Shown here: piece after piece, positions 38,138 to 46,782 of the stretch
Layout: each line of letters opens with the position of its first letter
Numbering within the stretch: position 1 is the first letter of the stretch
Source of the DNA: an uncultured Lachnospiraceae bacterium
GTDB taxonomy: Bacteria; Bacillota; Clostridia; Lachnospirales; Lachnospiraceae
Assembly (NCBI GenBank): GCA_944376425.1
Contig: CALWCS010000045.1
Location: 1-50,875, forward strand
DNA: 50,875 bases
Direction of reading: 5' to 3'
Translations under genes and position numbers: made by a program
Notes under the pieces: generated by a model
The model's input: the letters and a program-made list of their open reading frames with translations, nothing else
Told to the model about the DNA's origin: nothing
Database searches by the model: none

Positions 38138-38166
38138 ATTCTAACACCTTTTTTTCTTAAAATCAA
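38138..38166 (-). promoter_or_regulatory. Outward promoter just inside the left inverted repeat
   Basis: On the minus strand, TTGATT (38161-38166) and TAGAAT (38138-38143) are 17 bases apart, with a TGT extended -10. The start point would be near 38131, two to three bases inside the repeat. It currently reads left into the terminator at 38087-38058. After inversion it would sit at about 39683-39711 and read toward the surface-protein gene. Confidence 0.75.
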
Positions 38167-38566
38167 GATATTTTTTCCATTTCATACATGATTAACCTTA
38201 TTTTACAATATATGGTATAAAAAAATGGCGATTCTTTGCGGCAGGAAAGATATGTTTTTCTGCTGAAACAGACAATCTTGACACGATATCAAAAAATAAG
38301 AGCTTTAAAAATGTCTAAAATGATGGTATGATTATGTCTAAACTTCAGCATAGTGATATGGTCTCTGGAATTTATGCTATCTAAAAAAATCATTTTGTTG
38401 AAGTTTTTTGCTATTTCTTAGGAGTTTCCCTGTCCATCTGCTGATACAGCTTAAATGACCTCTATTGATAGGCGTGTCAATGATCCTTTATTATTTTTTA
38501 TCTCTGTTTTAGCGGACAGTATCAAAATTTTAAGCTGTACTACTGTCTCCTCTTAATTGTCTCAAA

Positions 38567-38572
38567 TATAAT
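38567..38572 (+). promoter_or_regulatory. Possible -10 box for the recombinase gene
   Basis: A perfect TATAAT lies 205 bases before the recombinase start, but no convincing -35 box is found 16-18 bases upstream. Expression of the recombinase may be weak or activator-dependent. Confidence 0.3.
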
Positions 38573-38777
38573 ACCCTTTTTTTAGGTAATGTTACAAAAA
38601 ATTCTATCATGTGCCATATAGAATCAGCTATGCGATGTCAGATTATGCAGACAATAGATTTCTGAATCGCAAAAATTTTAAATACTGTTAGATATTTAGC
38701 AAAGTGTGAGTTATCAAGATGATATGATTTTGTTACTGTATGATTCTGTTAAAATTAAAGAAAAGAAAGGTATTACG

Positions 38778-39728
38778 ATGGAACAAAAACAAACTGTTTT
38801 TACAGAAATTATTTTTCAGTGGCTGTCCAGCAATAACACACAAATTACATATTCTACCTTTGTAAAATATGAACAGCTTATTCGAAACCATATCAAACCA
38901 TATTTTGATCATTTTACATGCAGTGATTTAAATGCTCAGGTACTGGAAAAATTTTATTATTCTCTACGTGGACACTCTAATATGTCTCAGCTGTCAGAGA
39001 GTAACATACGGACTATCCTTATGATTGTGAACCACTCATTCGAATATGCTTATAATCATCAGATGCTTAGAGAGTCGTTCCATATCAAACCTTGTCTGCC
39101 TAAATCAAAACCAATCGTCCGTGTTTTTTCAGCGGAAGAACAAAGTAAACTCGAAAAATATGTATACTGCCATAAAGATTCTTATTCTTTAGCTGTGCTG
39201 CTTGCTTTATATTCGGGAATCCGAATCGGAGAATTATGTGCTTTAAAATGGAAAGATATTGATTTTGATAACGATTCGGTAAAAATCACAAAAACGGTAC
39301 AGCGATTAAAATCGGATCCTGCTGTGGAAGGAAAAACGGAATTGATGGTGTCTTCACCCAAAAGCAGATCTTCACACAGGATTATTCCGCTTCCTAAATT
39401 TGTGATGGAATATCTGTATGAGTTTTATACTCTGCTAAACAATAAGGAATTTTTTCTGATTGGCGGCAAGGCTTTGCCATGTGAGCCACGTACTTTACAG
39501 TATGCATATAAAAGGATCCTGAAAAAATGCGAGATCCGTTATCTGAATTTTCATTGCCTTCGCCATACCTTTGCCACACGCTGTGTAACGATCGGGTGGG
39601 ATGTCAAGACCTTAAGTGAGATTCTCGGACATTCTGATATCAAGATTACTATGGATTATTATTTTCATTCTTCTTTCGAGTATAAAAAGTCTCAAATGAA
39701 TAAACTTTTTCTATTATCGCAGAATTAG
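38778..39728 (+). CDS. Tyrosine recombinase (phase-variation invertase candidate)
   Basis: The 316-residue recombinase has an N-terminal SAM-like core-binding region (about residues 8-105) and a C-terminal catalytic domain. The catalytic set is complete: Arg149 (SGIRIGEL), Lys195 (SPKSRSSHR), His259 and Arg262 (HCLRHTFAT), His285 (LGHS) and nucleophile Tyr295 (TMDYYFH). GAAAGG 7 bases upstream supports ATG 38778 over an in-frame GTG at 38706. Its stop codon lies inside the right inverted repeat, so the gene moves with the segment. It has no phage or conjugative neighbours. Family members of this size act as integrases or as promoter invertases, and the repeats here favour an invertase. Confidence 0.92.
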   Translation: MEQKQTVFTEIIFQWLSSNNTQITYSTFVKYEQLIRNHIKPYFDHFTCSDLNAQVLEKFYYSLRGHSNMSQLSESNIRTILMIVNHSFEYAYNHQMLRESFHIKPCLPKSKPIVRVFSAEEQSKLEKYVYCHKDSYSLAVLLALYSGIRIGELCALKWKDIDFDNDSVKITKTVQRLKSDPAVEGKTELMVSSPKSRSSHRIIPLPKFVMEYLYEFYTLLNNKEFFLIGGKALPCEPRTLQYAYKRILKKCEIRYLNFHCLRHTFATRCVTIGWDVKTLSEILGHSDIKITMDYYFHSSFEYKKSQMNKLFLLSQN

Positions 39729-39740
39729 ATATTCTACGAA
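39721..39740. repeat. Right inverted repeat of the invertible segment
   Basis: It is an exact reverse complement of 38109-38128 and overlaps the last codons and stop of the recombinase gene. Confidence 0.9.
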
Positions 39741-39953
39741 CATCTGAGACAAAAGATGGATACCATCAGATGTTTTAAGGATATCATACCTGAAAAAAGG
39801 GGGAGATGTCCGCAGAAGAAAATGCATTTGGAGTGACAAATAGAAATTGAAAGAAAGGATTGAAACGCAGAAAAAATTCAGAATGTCTGCGTTGCAAGAA
39901 AAACAGTGACACAGGATGTGTACTGTTCAGACGGATACGAAATATCCGTTTTA
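39741..39953 (+). promoter_or_regulatory. Leader with serial hairpins before the surface-protein gene
   Basis: Four hairpins can be drawn. CATCTGA/TCAGATG (39741-39772) is followed by TTTT and could be a weak terminator of the recombinase transcript. AACGCAGA/TCTGCGTT spans 39864-39893. AACAGT-ACAC/GTGT-ACTGTT spans 39902-39927. ACGGATA/TATCCGT (39931-39949) is followed by TTTT just before the ribosome site. Together they suggest control in the leader RNA beyond the promoter switch. Confidence 0.5.
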
Positions 39954-39970
39954 TGCAGAAGGAGGATCAT

Positions 39971-42900
39971 ATGAAAGGAAAGACAAACAAAGTAGCCAGT
40001 GTACTTTTAGCGGCTACAGTTGTATCCACGGCTGTTCCGACACCGATTTATGCAGAGGAAGTGATTGTGCAGCAAAGTGAAACAGAGCTGGCAGAAACAC
40101 AGCCGATTACAGAGGCAGAGACACAGCCAGTCACAGAGGCAGAGACGCAGCCAATAACAGAAGCACCGGTAACAGAAACACCAGAGACAGAAGCACCGGT
40201 AACAGAAACACCAGAGACAGAGGCACCGGTAACAGAAGTACCGGAGACAGAGGCACCGGTAACAGAAGTACCGGAGACAGAGGCACCGGTAACAGAAGTA
40301 CCAGAGACAGAGGCACCGGTAACAGAAGTACCGGAGACAGAGGCACCGGTAACAGAAGTACCGGAGACAGAAGCTGTAACAGAACCAGTGACAGAGGTAG
40401 AGACGGAGACAGAACCAGAGACAGAGTCACAGGTTAGATCTGTAGTAGAGACAGGCGAATTTACTACGACATATGGTCGTGATGCGGATGGTACCTATGT
40501 CATTATTACAGGACTGCAGGAAAACGTCAGTGCAACCGGAAGTTTAGTAATTCCGGAAACGGTGAATGGATATCCTGTGAAAGCAATCGCAGATAATGCG
40601 TTTAGCGGAAGAGGCGGCTTTACAGGAGAGTTAAGACTGCCATCGACATTGACAAGCATTGGCGCAAATGCATTTGCAGGATGCGATTTTACAAGTTTTA
40701 CAGGACTCCCGGCAGGATTGACTTCTATCGGAGACGCTGCATTTATGGGATGCAGCAGTTTGACAGGCAGTTTGGTAATTCCGGCATCTGTTCAGACGAT
40801 TGGCAACAACGTATTTGCAGGTTGTAATTTTACAAGTCTGAGTCTGTCAGAAGGACTGCTTTCTATCGGCGACGGAGCATTTGAAGGCTGTGCAGGACTG
40901 ACAGGAGAATTGAGTCTTCCAAGTTCTTTGACTGATATCGGAGCAAACGCATTCGCAGGTTGTACAGGACTGACAGGAAATTTAAATATCGGAGCAGGTG
41001 TGACAGAGATCGGAGCAGGTGCATTTGAAGGTTGTACAGGACTGACAGGAAGCGTTAATTTCCCGGTCGGACTTACAACAATCGGAGCAAATGCTTTTTC
41101 AGGCTGTACAGGACTGACAGGAAGTCTTGTATTTCCGGATAAATTAGGTTCTATTGGTGAAAATGCATTTGCAGGATGCAGTAACTTATCTGGAAGCTTT
41201 GAATTAAACAGTAATGTTACAATCGGAACGGGAGCATTTGCAGGATGCACAAACTTTTCAGATTTGAAACTGGCTAACATGGACAGAATCAATGACAGTG
41301 TATTAGCTGCACTGGCTGCAATTGATTACAAGACTATGACAGGCAGTCTGGAACTGAACAACGTAACCGTTGTAGAAGCTGGAATTTTTAATGACAGCGA
41401 TTTTACAAGCCTGAAAGTACTCAATGTAGAAAATCTTGCAGCAGAAGCATTTAAAGACTGCGAAAATATGACAGGTACTCTGGAAATTGGCGGTGTACAG
41501 AGTATTGGAGACAATACTTTTGCAGGCTGCAATTTCACAGGATTAAAAATTTCAGATGTAGGAACAATCCAGATAGATGCATTTAAAAACTGCGGCAGTC
41601 TGACAGGTACTTTAGAGTTAACAAATATAGGCGTAGTGTCAGACGGTGCATTTGCAAATCGTGGTTTCACATCATTAAAAATTGAGAATGTAGGAACGAT
41701 TGGAGCAAGAGCATTCGTAGGGTGTGATCAGCTGACAGGGACACTGGAATTAGATCGTGTAGATATGATCGGAGCGAATGCATTTACAGGAACAAACTAT
41801 TCTAGTCTGAAACTGACAAATGTAGGAACAATCACAACGGATGCATTTAAAGGATGCGAAAACTTCAGAGGAAGTTTAGAATTAGAAAATGTTGATGTAA
41901 TAGAAGAAAGCGCATTTGCGGGATATGATTTTACAAGTCTGAAACTGACAGACGTAGAAGCAATCGGTGCAAGAGCATTTGAAGGATGCAATGATTTCAC
42001 AGGTATACTGGATCTAAGCAGTGTAGGAACCATCGGAGAGGCAACATTTGCAAACTGTTCAGGATTTACAGGATTAGTATTATCTGATACGATGACAGTA
42101 ATTCCGGAAAGCGCATTTGCAGGATGTACAGGCCTTGCGGGAACATTAGATCTTAAGAATGTGACTGAGATTGGTCAAAGTGCATTCTATGGATGCAGTG
42201 GTCTGACAGGAGAATTAGATTTAAGCAAAGTAAAAACAATCAGAGGAACTGCATTCCAAGGTTGCAGCGGACTTTCCGGAGAATTGAATTTAAGCGGTGT
42301 TACCTCGATTGAATATGGCGCCTTTAAAGATTGCAGCGGACTGACAAGTTTAGTATGGTCTTCCGCAATCACAGAAGTTCCGGATGATATCTTTGCAGGC
42401 TGTACCGGTTTTACAGGTATGTTAGACCTGACAGGCGTAACATCCGTCGGAAACAATGCATTTAAAGACTGCGGCGGATTTACCGAGTGCATTATCCCGG
42501 ATATCTGGCATATCGGAAACAGTGCGTTTGAAAACTGCAGCGGCTTTACAGGAAGTTTGGATTTGACAAAGATTCGTACAATCGGTACGAGCGCATTTGC
42601 AGGTTGTACCGGATTCAATGGTCGTTTATACATAAACGGTGCCACCGCAAACCGTACGATTGTATCCGCAAATGCATTTAAAGGATGCAGCGGTTTTACA
42701 AGTTTAAGATTGGCAAATGTAACAGAAGTTCAGGAAAGTGCATTTGAAGGCTGTACCGGCTTTACAGGAAGCCTGACACTAGAAGGGATTGATACAATCG
42801 GAAATAATGCGTTTAAAGATTGTACTGGCTTTACAGGAACCTTAACACTAGACGGAGCAAAACAGATGGGTACCGGCGTATTCTCAGGATGCACAGGTTT

Positions 42901-45508
42901 TACAGATCTGGTTCTGAAGAATATGGAAGAAATCCCGGCAAGCATTGTAGAAAACTGTACCGGCTTTACAGGAACTCTGACACTGGACGGCGTTAAATCA
43001 GTAGGAGACCGGGCATTTGCAGGCACAAACTTTACTGCTCTGGATTTAGGAAGAGAAACTTCTGTGATTGGCGACGGAGCATTTGAAGGTTGTACAAAAC
43101 TGACAGGCACATTGGATTTAGGAGATGTGACATCTCTTGGAGAAGCAGCATTTAAGAATTGCAGCGGACTGACAAGCTTAGTACTTCCAAATACAAATAA
43201 TATTCCGGCAAGAGCATTCGAAGGCTGCAGTGGAATGACAGGAACTTTGAATCTGGAAGATGTTGACACAATCGGAGAAGCAGCATTTGCAGGCTGCAGT
43301 GGATTTACAAGACTGAGTCTTCCGCAATACATTGCAGATAATACAATCGCAGCAAGAGCATTCGAGGGCTGCAGCGGATTGGCGGGAACTTTAACATTGC
43401 CAAGAAATACAGTGACAATCGGAGCAAACGCATTTGCAGGCTGCAGCAGCTTAACAGGAACTTTAAGTTTACCGGCAGATGTAGAAGTTATTGGAGCAAA
43501 CGCTTTCTCAGGATGCAGCGGACTGACAGGAACTTTGAATTTAGCTTCTAAGATTACAAGTATTGGAGCTGGAGCATTTAAGAATTGCAGTGGCTTTACA
43601 ACTTTAAATCTGGATGCAAAACTTAATATAATTGCCGAGAGTACATTTGAAGGATGCAGCGGACTGACAGGAACCTTAGAATTACCGGATTCTGTAGTTA
43701 TTATTGATGATAAAGCATTCTCTGGATGTGTAGGCTTATCCGGAAATCTGGAGATTCCAAAAAGAGTAACAACAATCGGAGCAAGCGCATTCTACGGATG
43801 CAGCGGACTGACAGGAACCTTATCGTTCCCAGATAGTGTAAGAGCGATTGAAAACAGTGCATTTGCGGGATGCCTTGGATTGCTTGAGGTAAGTATTCCT
43901 GAAAATGTAACAACTCTGGAAGCATATGCATTCTTGAACAGTGGAATTAACACAATTGAAAATGCTTCTGCTATTACAATTGATCTTCCTCTGATGTTTG
44001 GATCTTCCTATTGGTATCATGTAACAGAGCAGAAACCAATCTCAGTGACAAACTGCTATCTGGAAAAAGGAACTGCAATGAGAGCAATCAGTGAAATTGC
44101 GATAACAGTAGAAAAAGATACCTTAGAGATCGGAGAACAGACACAGGTCAGCGTTCAGATTGCACCGGAGAACTTAAATCCTGAAATGACGGCTTACACC
44201 GTAAGCAGCAGTAACGAAAATGTAATCACGGTTGATGAAAACGGAGCAGTTACGGCAGTTGCGGCAGGAAGAGCACAGATCGTAGTGACTTCTCCTTACA
44301 GTCAGGCAACAGCTACGGTAGAGATCACGGTATTAGGGAAAGAAGACATTCAGCTGGCAACACCAGTATTATCCGTAACAGTACCAAACGACTCAACAGA
44401 TAAACTGAACTTGACATGGAATTCTGTAGACAGTGCAACAGAATACATGGTTTATCGTCTGGACGGAGAACAGTGGACAGAGATTGCAGCAGTAGAAGCG
44501 GTAGATGGACAGGCAGAGTATAGCTATACCGATACAGAGCTGGAAACAGGAATGGCTTATACGTATGCGGTAGAGGCGAAAGCTACTATTGATGGCAGCG
44601 ACTACTACAGCGGAAAATCAGCAGAAGCTACTGCAGTTGCAAAACTTGCAACACCGGAATTAGTATCTGCAAAAACCGTTTATTCAAATGCAGAAAATCA
44701 AATCAGAATTGACTGGACACCGGTAGAAAATGCACAGGGATACCGTATCTATAGAAAAGAAGCAGGAACCGGATGGCAGCTGATCCGCAGAATTGCAGGA
44801 GAAAATAAATATTACTGCATCGATTCTACCGCTGAGGCAGGAAAAGAATATACTTACACAGTAAGAGCTACCTGCTCAAGAGACGGCAATTTGAATCTGA
44901 GTTCTTATGATACGACAGGCATCAAAGCAACCATCAAATATATGGAAGAACCTACGATTGTATCGATCACATCACCGGCTGATGTAACGACAGCTCTTCG
45001 CATCACATGGAAACCTGTTGCAGATGCAGACGGATATATCATTTACCGCAAAGCAGAAAACAGCACACAGTGGGAGAGAATTAAAAAAGTTTCCGGACAG
45101 TCTACAGACCACTACTCCAATATTAAACTGGAGCCAGGAACAAAATATACGTACTGTGTACAGTCCTTCTGCAATATCAATGGCGTTGTATACTACAGTG
45201 CAAAAGAACACAATGCACTTGCCGGAGTAACAAACCTAAAGACACCAACGATGCAGGCAGCTACTGTTTCCTCAAACGGACAGGTTAACGTTTCCTGGAC
45301 ACCGGTAGAAAATGCACAGGAGTATCGTGTTTACAGAAAAGTAGCTGGAGGCGGATGGGTACGCATCGCTACAGTGGGAAATACTTCTTATACCGATTCT
45401 ACGGCAGCAGCAGGAACCACGTATTATTATACAGTAAGAGCAACCTGCACATGGGATGGACAGACGTATCTGAGCGGATATCACACACAGGGTATCGCAG
45501 CAAGATAA
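39971..45508 (+). CDS. Giant secreted BspA-like leucine-rich-repeat surface protein
   Basis: The 1845-residue protein has a Sec signal peptide (cleavage after PIYA, residue 28) and a Thr/Glu/Pro stalk with seven 10-residue repeats (64-133). A long BspA/TpLRR (LRR_5) array of roughly fifty units follows (about residues 190-1350, consensus around AF-GC-LTG-L). Next come one Ig-like BIG_2 domain (about 1375-1455) and four fibronectin-III-like domains to the end. AGAAGGAGG before ATG 39971 fixes the start; an in-frame TTG at 39860 would prepend a Cys/Lys-rich stretch and is unlikely. There is no LPXTG or C-terminal membrane helix. BspA-like proteins bind host proteins or other bacteria. It lies just outside the invertible segment. 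Confidence 0.93.
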   Translation: MKGKTNKVASVLLAATVVSTAVPTPIYAEEVIVQQSETELAETQPITEAETQPVTEAETQPITEAPVTETPETEAPVTETPETEAPVTEVPETEAPVTEVPETEAPVTEVPETEAPVTEVPETEAPVTEVPETEAVTEPVTEVETETEPETESQVRSVVETGEFTTTYGRDADGTYVIITGLQENVSATGSLVIPETVNGYPVKAIADNAFSGRGGFTGELRLPSTLTSIGANAFAGCDFTSFTGLPAGLTSIGDAAFMGCSSLTGSLVIPASVQTIGNNVFAGCNFTSLSLSEGLLSIGDGAFEGCAGLTGELSLPSSLTDIGANAFAGCTGLTGNLNIGAGVTEIGAGAFEGCTGLTGSVNFPVGLTTIGANAFSGCTGLTGSLVFPDKLGSIGENAFAGCSNLSGSFELNSNVTIGTGAFAGCTNFSDLKLANMDRINDSVLAALAAIDYKTMTGSLELNNVTVVEAGIFNDSDFTSLKVLNVENLAAEAFKDCENMTGTLEIGGVQSIGDNTFAGCNFTGLKISDVGTIQIDAFKNCGSLTGTLELTNIGVVSDGAFANRGFTSLKIENVGTIGARAFVGCDQLTGTLELDRVDMIGANAFTGTNYSSLKLTNVGTITTDAFKGCENFRGSLELENVDVIEESAFAGYDFTSLKLTDVEAIGARAFEGCNDFTGILDLSSVGTIGEATFANCSGFTGLVLSDTMTVIPESAFAGCTGLAGTLDLKNVTEIGQSAFYGCSGLTGELDLSKVKTIRGTAFQGCSGLSGELNLSGVTSIEYGAFKDCSGLTSLVWSSAITEVPDDIFAGCTGFTGMLDLTGVTSVGNNAFKDCGGFTECIIPDIWHIGNSAFENCSGFTGSLDLTKIRTIGTSAFAGCTGFNGRLYINGATANRTIVSANAFKGCSGFTSLRLANVTEVQESAFEGCTGFTGSLTLEGIDTIGNNAFKDCTGFTGTLTLDGAKQMGTGVFSGCTGFTDLVLKNMEEIPASIVENCTGFTGTLTLDGVKSVGDRAFAGTNFTALDLGRETSVIGDGAFEGCTKLTGTLDLGDVTSLGEAAFKNCSGLTSLVLPNTNNIPARAFEGCSGMTGTLNLEDVDTIGEAAFAGCSGFTRLSLPQYIADNTIAARAFEGCSGLAGTLTLPRNTVTIGANAFAGCSSLTGTLSLPADVEVIGANAFSGCSGLTGTLNLASKITSIGAGAFKNCSGFTTLNLDAKLNIIAESTFEGCSGLTGTLELPDSVVIIDDKAFSGCVGLSGNLEIPKRVTTIGASAFYGCSGLTGTLSFPDSVRAIENSAFAGCLGLLEVSIPENVTTLEAYAFLNSGINTIENASAITIDLPLMFGSSYWYHVTEQKPISVTNCYLEKGTAMRAISEIAITVEKDTLEIGEQTQVSVQIAPENLNPEMTAYTVSSSNENVITVDENGAVTAVAAGRAQIVVTSPYSQATATVEITVLGKEDIQLATPVLSVTVPNDSTDKLNLTWNSVDSATEYMVYRLDGEQWTEIAAVEAVDGQAEYSYTDTELETGMAYTYAVEAKATIDGSDYYSGKSAEATAVAKLATPELVSAKTVYSNAENQIRIDWTPVENAQGYRIYRKEAGTGWQLIRRIAGENKYYCIDSTAEAGKEYTYTVRATCSRDGNLNLSSYDTTGIKATIKYMEEPTIVSITSPADVTTALRITWKPVADADGYIIYRKAENSTQWERIKKVSGQSTDHYSNIKLEPGTKYTYCVQSFCNINGVVYYSAKEHNALAGVTNLKTPTMQAATVSSNGQVNVSWTPVENAQEYRVYRKVAGGGWVRIATVGNTSYTDSTAAAGTTYYYTVRATCTWDGQTYLSGYHTQGIAAR
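40160..40369 (+). repeat. 30-bp coding minisatellite, seven copies
   Basis: Seven in-frame 30-base units encode EAPVTE(T/V)PET in the stalk of the surface protein. Copies 3-7 are nearly identical in DNA. Slippage by whole units would keep the frame and change stalk length. Confidence 0.95.
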
Positions 45509-45551
45509 ATGATACCGCAGCGTTCGAAACTGTAAAGGCAGGGAGGCTTCT

Positions 45552-46505
45552 ATGGCACAAAAAAAGAATCTGGTCGGACAACGTTTTGGTCATCTGACGG
45601 TGATAGAGAAGACGGGAGAAACCCAAAACCGGTATTGTGTCTGGCGGTGCCGCTGCGACTGCGGAGGAGAGATTTGTGTCAACACAAAGCGGCTGATGAG
45701 GGGAACAGTCACAAATTGTGGCTGTATCCCCAAGACGACTGCAAGAAACGGCTCAGTTGCCGAAGATCTTACCGGCAGAAAATATGGCAGTCTTACAGTA
45801 TTGTATCGCGGAGAAAATAAAAATGGTCGAACCAGATGGGTGTGCAAATGCAGCTGCGGAAATGAGATTACCGTAAATGCACAGCAGTTGAAAGCTGGAA
45901 AGAGAAAGTCATGCGGATGTCAGACTCAGCGCTTTGCACACAATAAAAGAGATCTTACAAATCAAAGATTTGGGCGTCTTGTGGCACTATATTCTACAGA
46001 AAACAGAGACAGTAAAGGTTCTGTTTTCTGGCATTGCCGCTGTGACTGCGGAAAAGAACTGGATGTCACTCAGGACGGATTAGTTTATGGCAGTTACCGA
46101 AGCTGCGGCTGTCTAAAAAAAGAAATTCAGAAAAAAATCTCGACACATCTTCATCTGATAGATCACACATGCCTGGAATGGCTGGAAAACCGGAAACATC
46201 GCCGCGACAACACGAGTGGCTTTCGCGGCATTTATCGGTTAAAAAACGGGCATTATCGAGTTGGCATTGGATTTAAAAAAAAGAATTTTTATATCGGCAC
46301 TTATCGAACATTTGAAGATGCTGTTTCTGCCCGCCTTAAGGTTGAAAATCAAATTCATGGAAATTTTGTCAAAGGTTACTATATCTGGATGGAAAAAGCA
46401 ATTTCCGATCCAGTGTGGGCCAAAAACAATCCGTATCTGTTTGAAGTGGAAAAGACAGGTCCGGAAGTATTTCATATTGTGACAAATATTTCTTTATCAA
46501 AATAA
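45552..46505 (+). CDS. Protein with three Cys-rich repeats and an AP2-like DNA-binding domain
   Basis: The protein is 317 residues. Three tandem units of about 65 residues each start with GQRFGHLTV-like sequence and end with paired cysteine clusters, CRCDCG...CGC, CKCSCG...CGC and CRCDCG...CGC, a likely zinc-binding arrangement. Residues about 218-275 form an AP2-like fold (SGFRGIYRLKNGHYRVGI...YIGTYRTFEDAVSARL), a domain found in phage homing enzymes and plant regulators. No HNH nuclease motif is seen. GGGAGG lies 6 bases before the ATG. It is 43 bases after the surface-protein gene with no terminator between, so it is probably co-transcribed and would share its phase state. Confidence 0.85.
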   Translation: MAQKKNLVGQRFGHLTVIEKTGETQNRYCVWRCRCDCGGEICVNTKRLMRGTVTNCGCIPKTTARNGSVAEDLTGRKYGSLTVLYRGENKNGRTRWVCKCSCGNEITVNAQQLKAGKRKSCGCQTQRFAHNKRDLTNQRFGRLVALYSTENRDSKGSVFWHCRCDCGKELDVTQDGLVYGSYRSCGCLKKEIQKKISTHLHLIDHTCLEWLENRKHRRDNTSGFRGIYRLKNGHYRVGIGFKKKNFYIGTYRTFEDAVSARLKVENQIHGNFVKGYYIWMEKAISDPVWAKNNPYLFEVEKTGPEVFHIVTNISLSK

Positions 46506-46646
46506 TAGAATATTCTTTTTTGAAAATCCTTGCAAAGTACAGAGAGACAGATTTTTTATTTGCTTCTTTTGATGTCTTAAAAAGCAATTCCAGGTAAAAA
46601 AGAGGCAAAGAGATAAAAAGAATCATCGGCAGAAAATGCAATACAG

Positions 46647-46687
46647 AAATCCAACAGGAATTTTTTTATTTCCTGTTGGATTTTTTT
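46647..46687 (+). terminator. Terminator of the surface-protein/AP2 unit
   Basis: AAATCCAACAGGAA pairs with TTCCTGTTGGATTT (14 bp) around a T-rich loop, and further T follow. The 46506-46646 stretch before it holds nothing else recognised. Confidence 0.92.
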
Positions 46688-46728
46688 ATGAAATAAAAAA
46701 ATCCAAGATCTCGGAATGCTTTTACGGA

Positions 46729-46757
46729 TTGCTTAGAGAAACGAAGCGATTTATAAT
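46729..46757 (+). promoter_or_regulatory. Promoter of the second two-component operon
   Basis: TTGCTT (46729-46734) and a perfect TATAAT (46752-46757) are 17 bases apart. The leader to the TTG start is about 20 bases. Confidence 0.55.
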
Positions 46758-46782
46758 GAGAGAAAACTTTGGAGGTGAAATT

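Larger units (their letters stand above)
38109..39740. mobile_element. Candidate invertible DNA segment carrying its own tyrosine recombinase
   Basis: About 1.63 kb is bounded by 20-bp perfect inverted repeats. It contains a recombinase gene pointing right, which ends inside the right repeat, and about 650 bases of AT-rich noncoding DNA on the left with an outward promoter 10 bases from the left repeat. Flipping would exchange which flank the promoter faces. The gene-inside layout resembles Hin-type flagellar switches, though Hin is a serine recombinase. Inversion is inferred, not seen. Confidence 0.8.

Noticed and set aside
38278..38283. Perfect TTGACA on the plus strand as a recombinase promoter
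   Set aside because: No acceptable -10 box lies 15-19 bases downstream.
38686..38703. A third copy of the invertible-segment repeat
   Set aside because: Only a TTAGATATT core and a few further bases match the 20-bp repeat. In AT-rich DNA this is easily chance.
40600..44000. CRISPR-like or tandem DNA repeats
   Set aside because: The periodic similarity comes from LRR codons in one long open frame. Unit sequences vary and there are no spacer/repeat boundaries. Long reverse-strand frames here are shadows of the repeat coding.
46506..46520. TAGAATATTCT-like palindrome resembling the recombinase site
   Set aside because: It shares the AGAAT/ATTCT arms but has no 5-base centre and no flanking match, so it is not a copy of the repeat.
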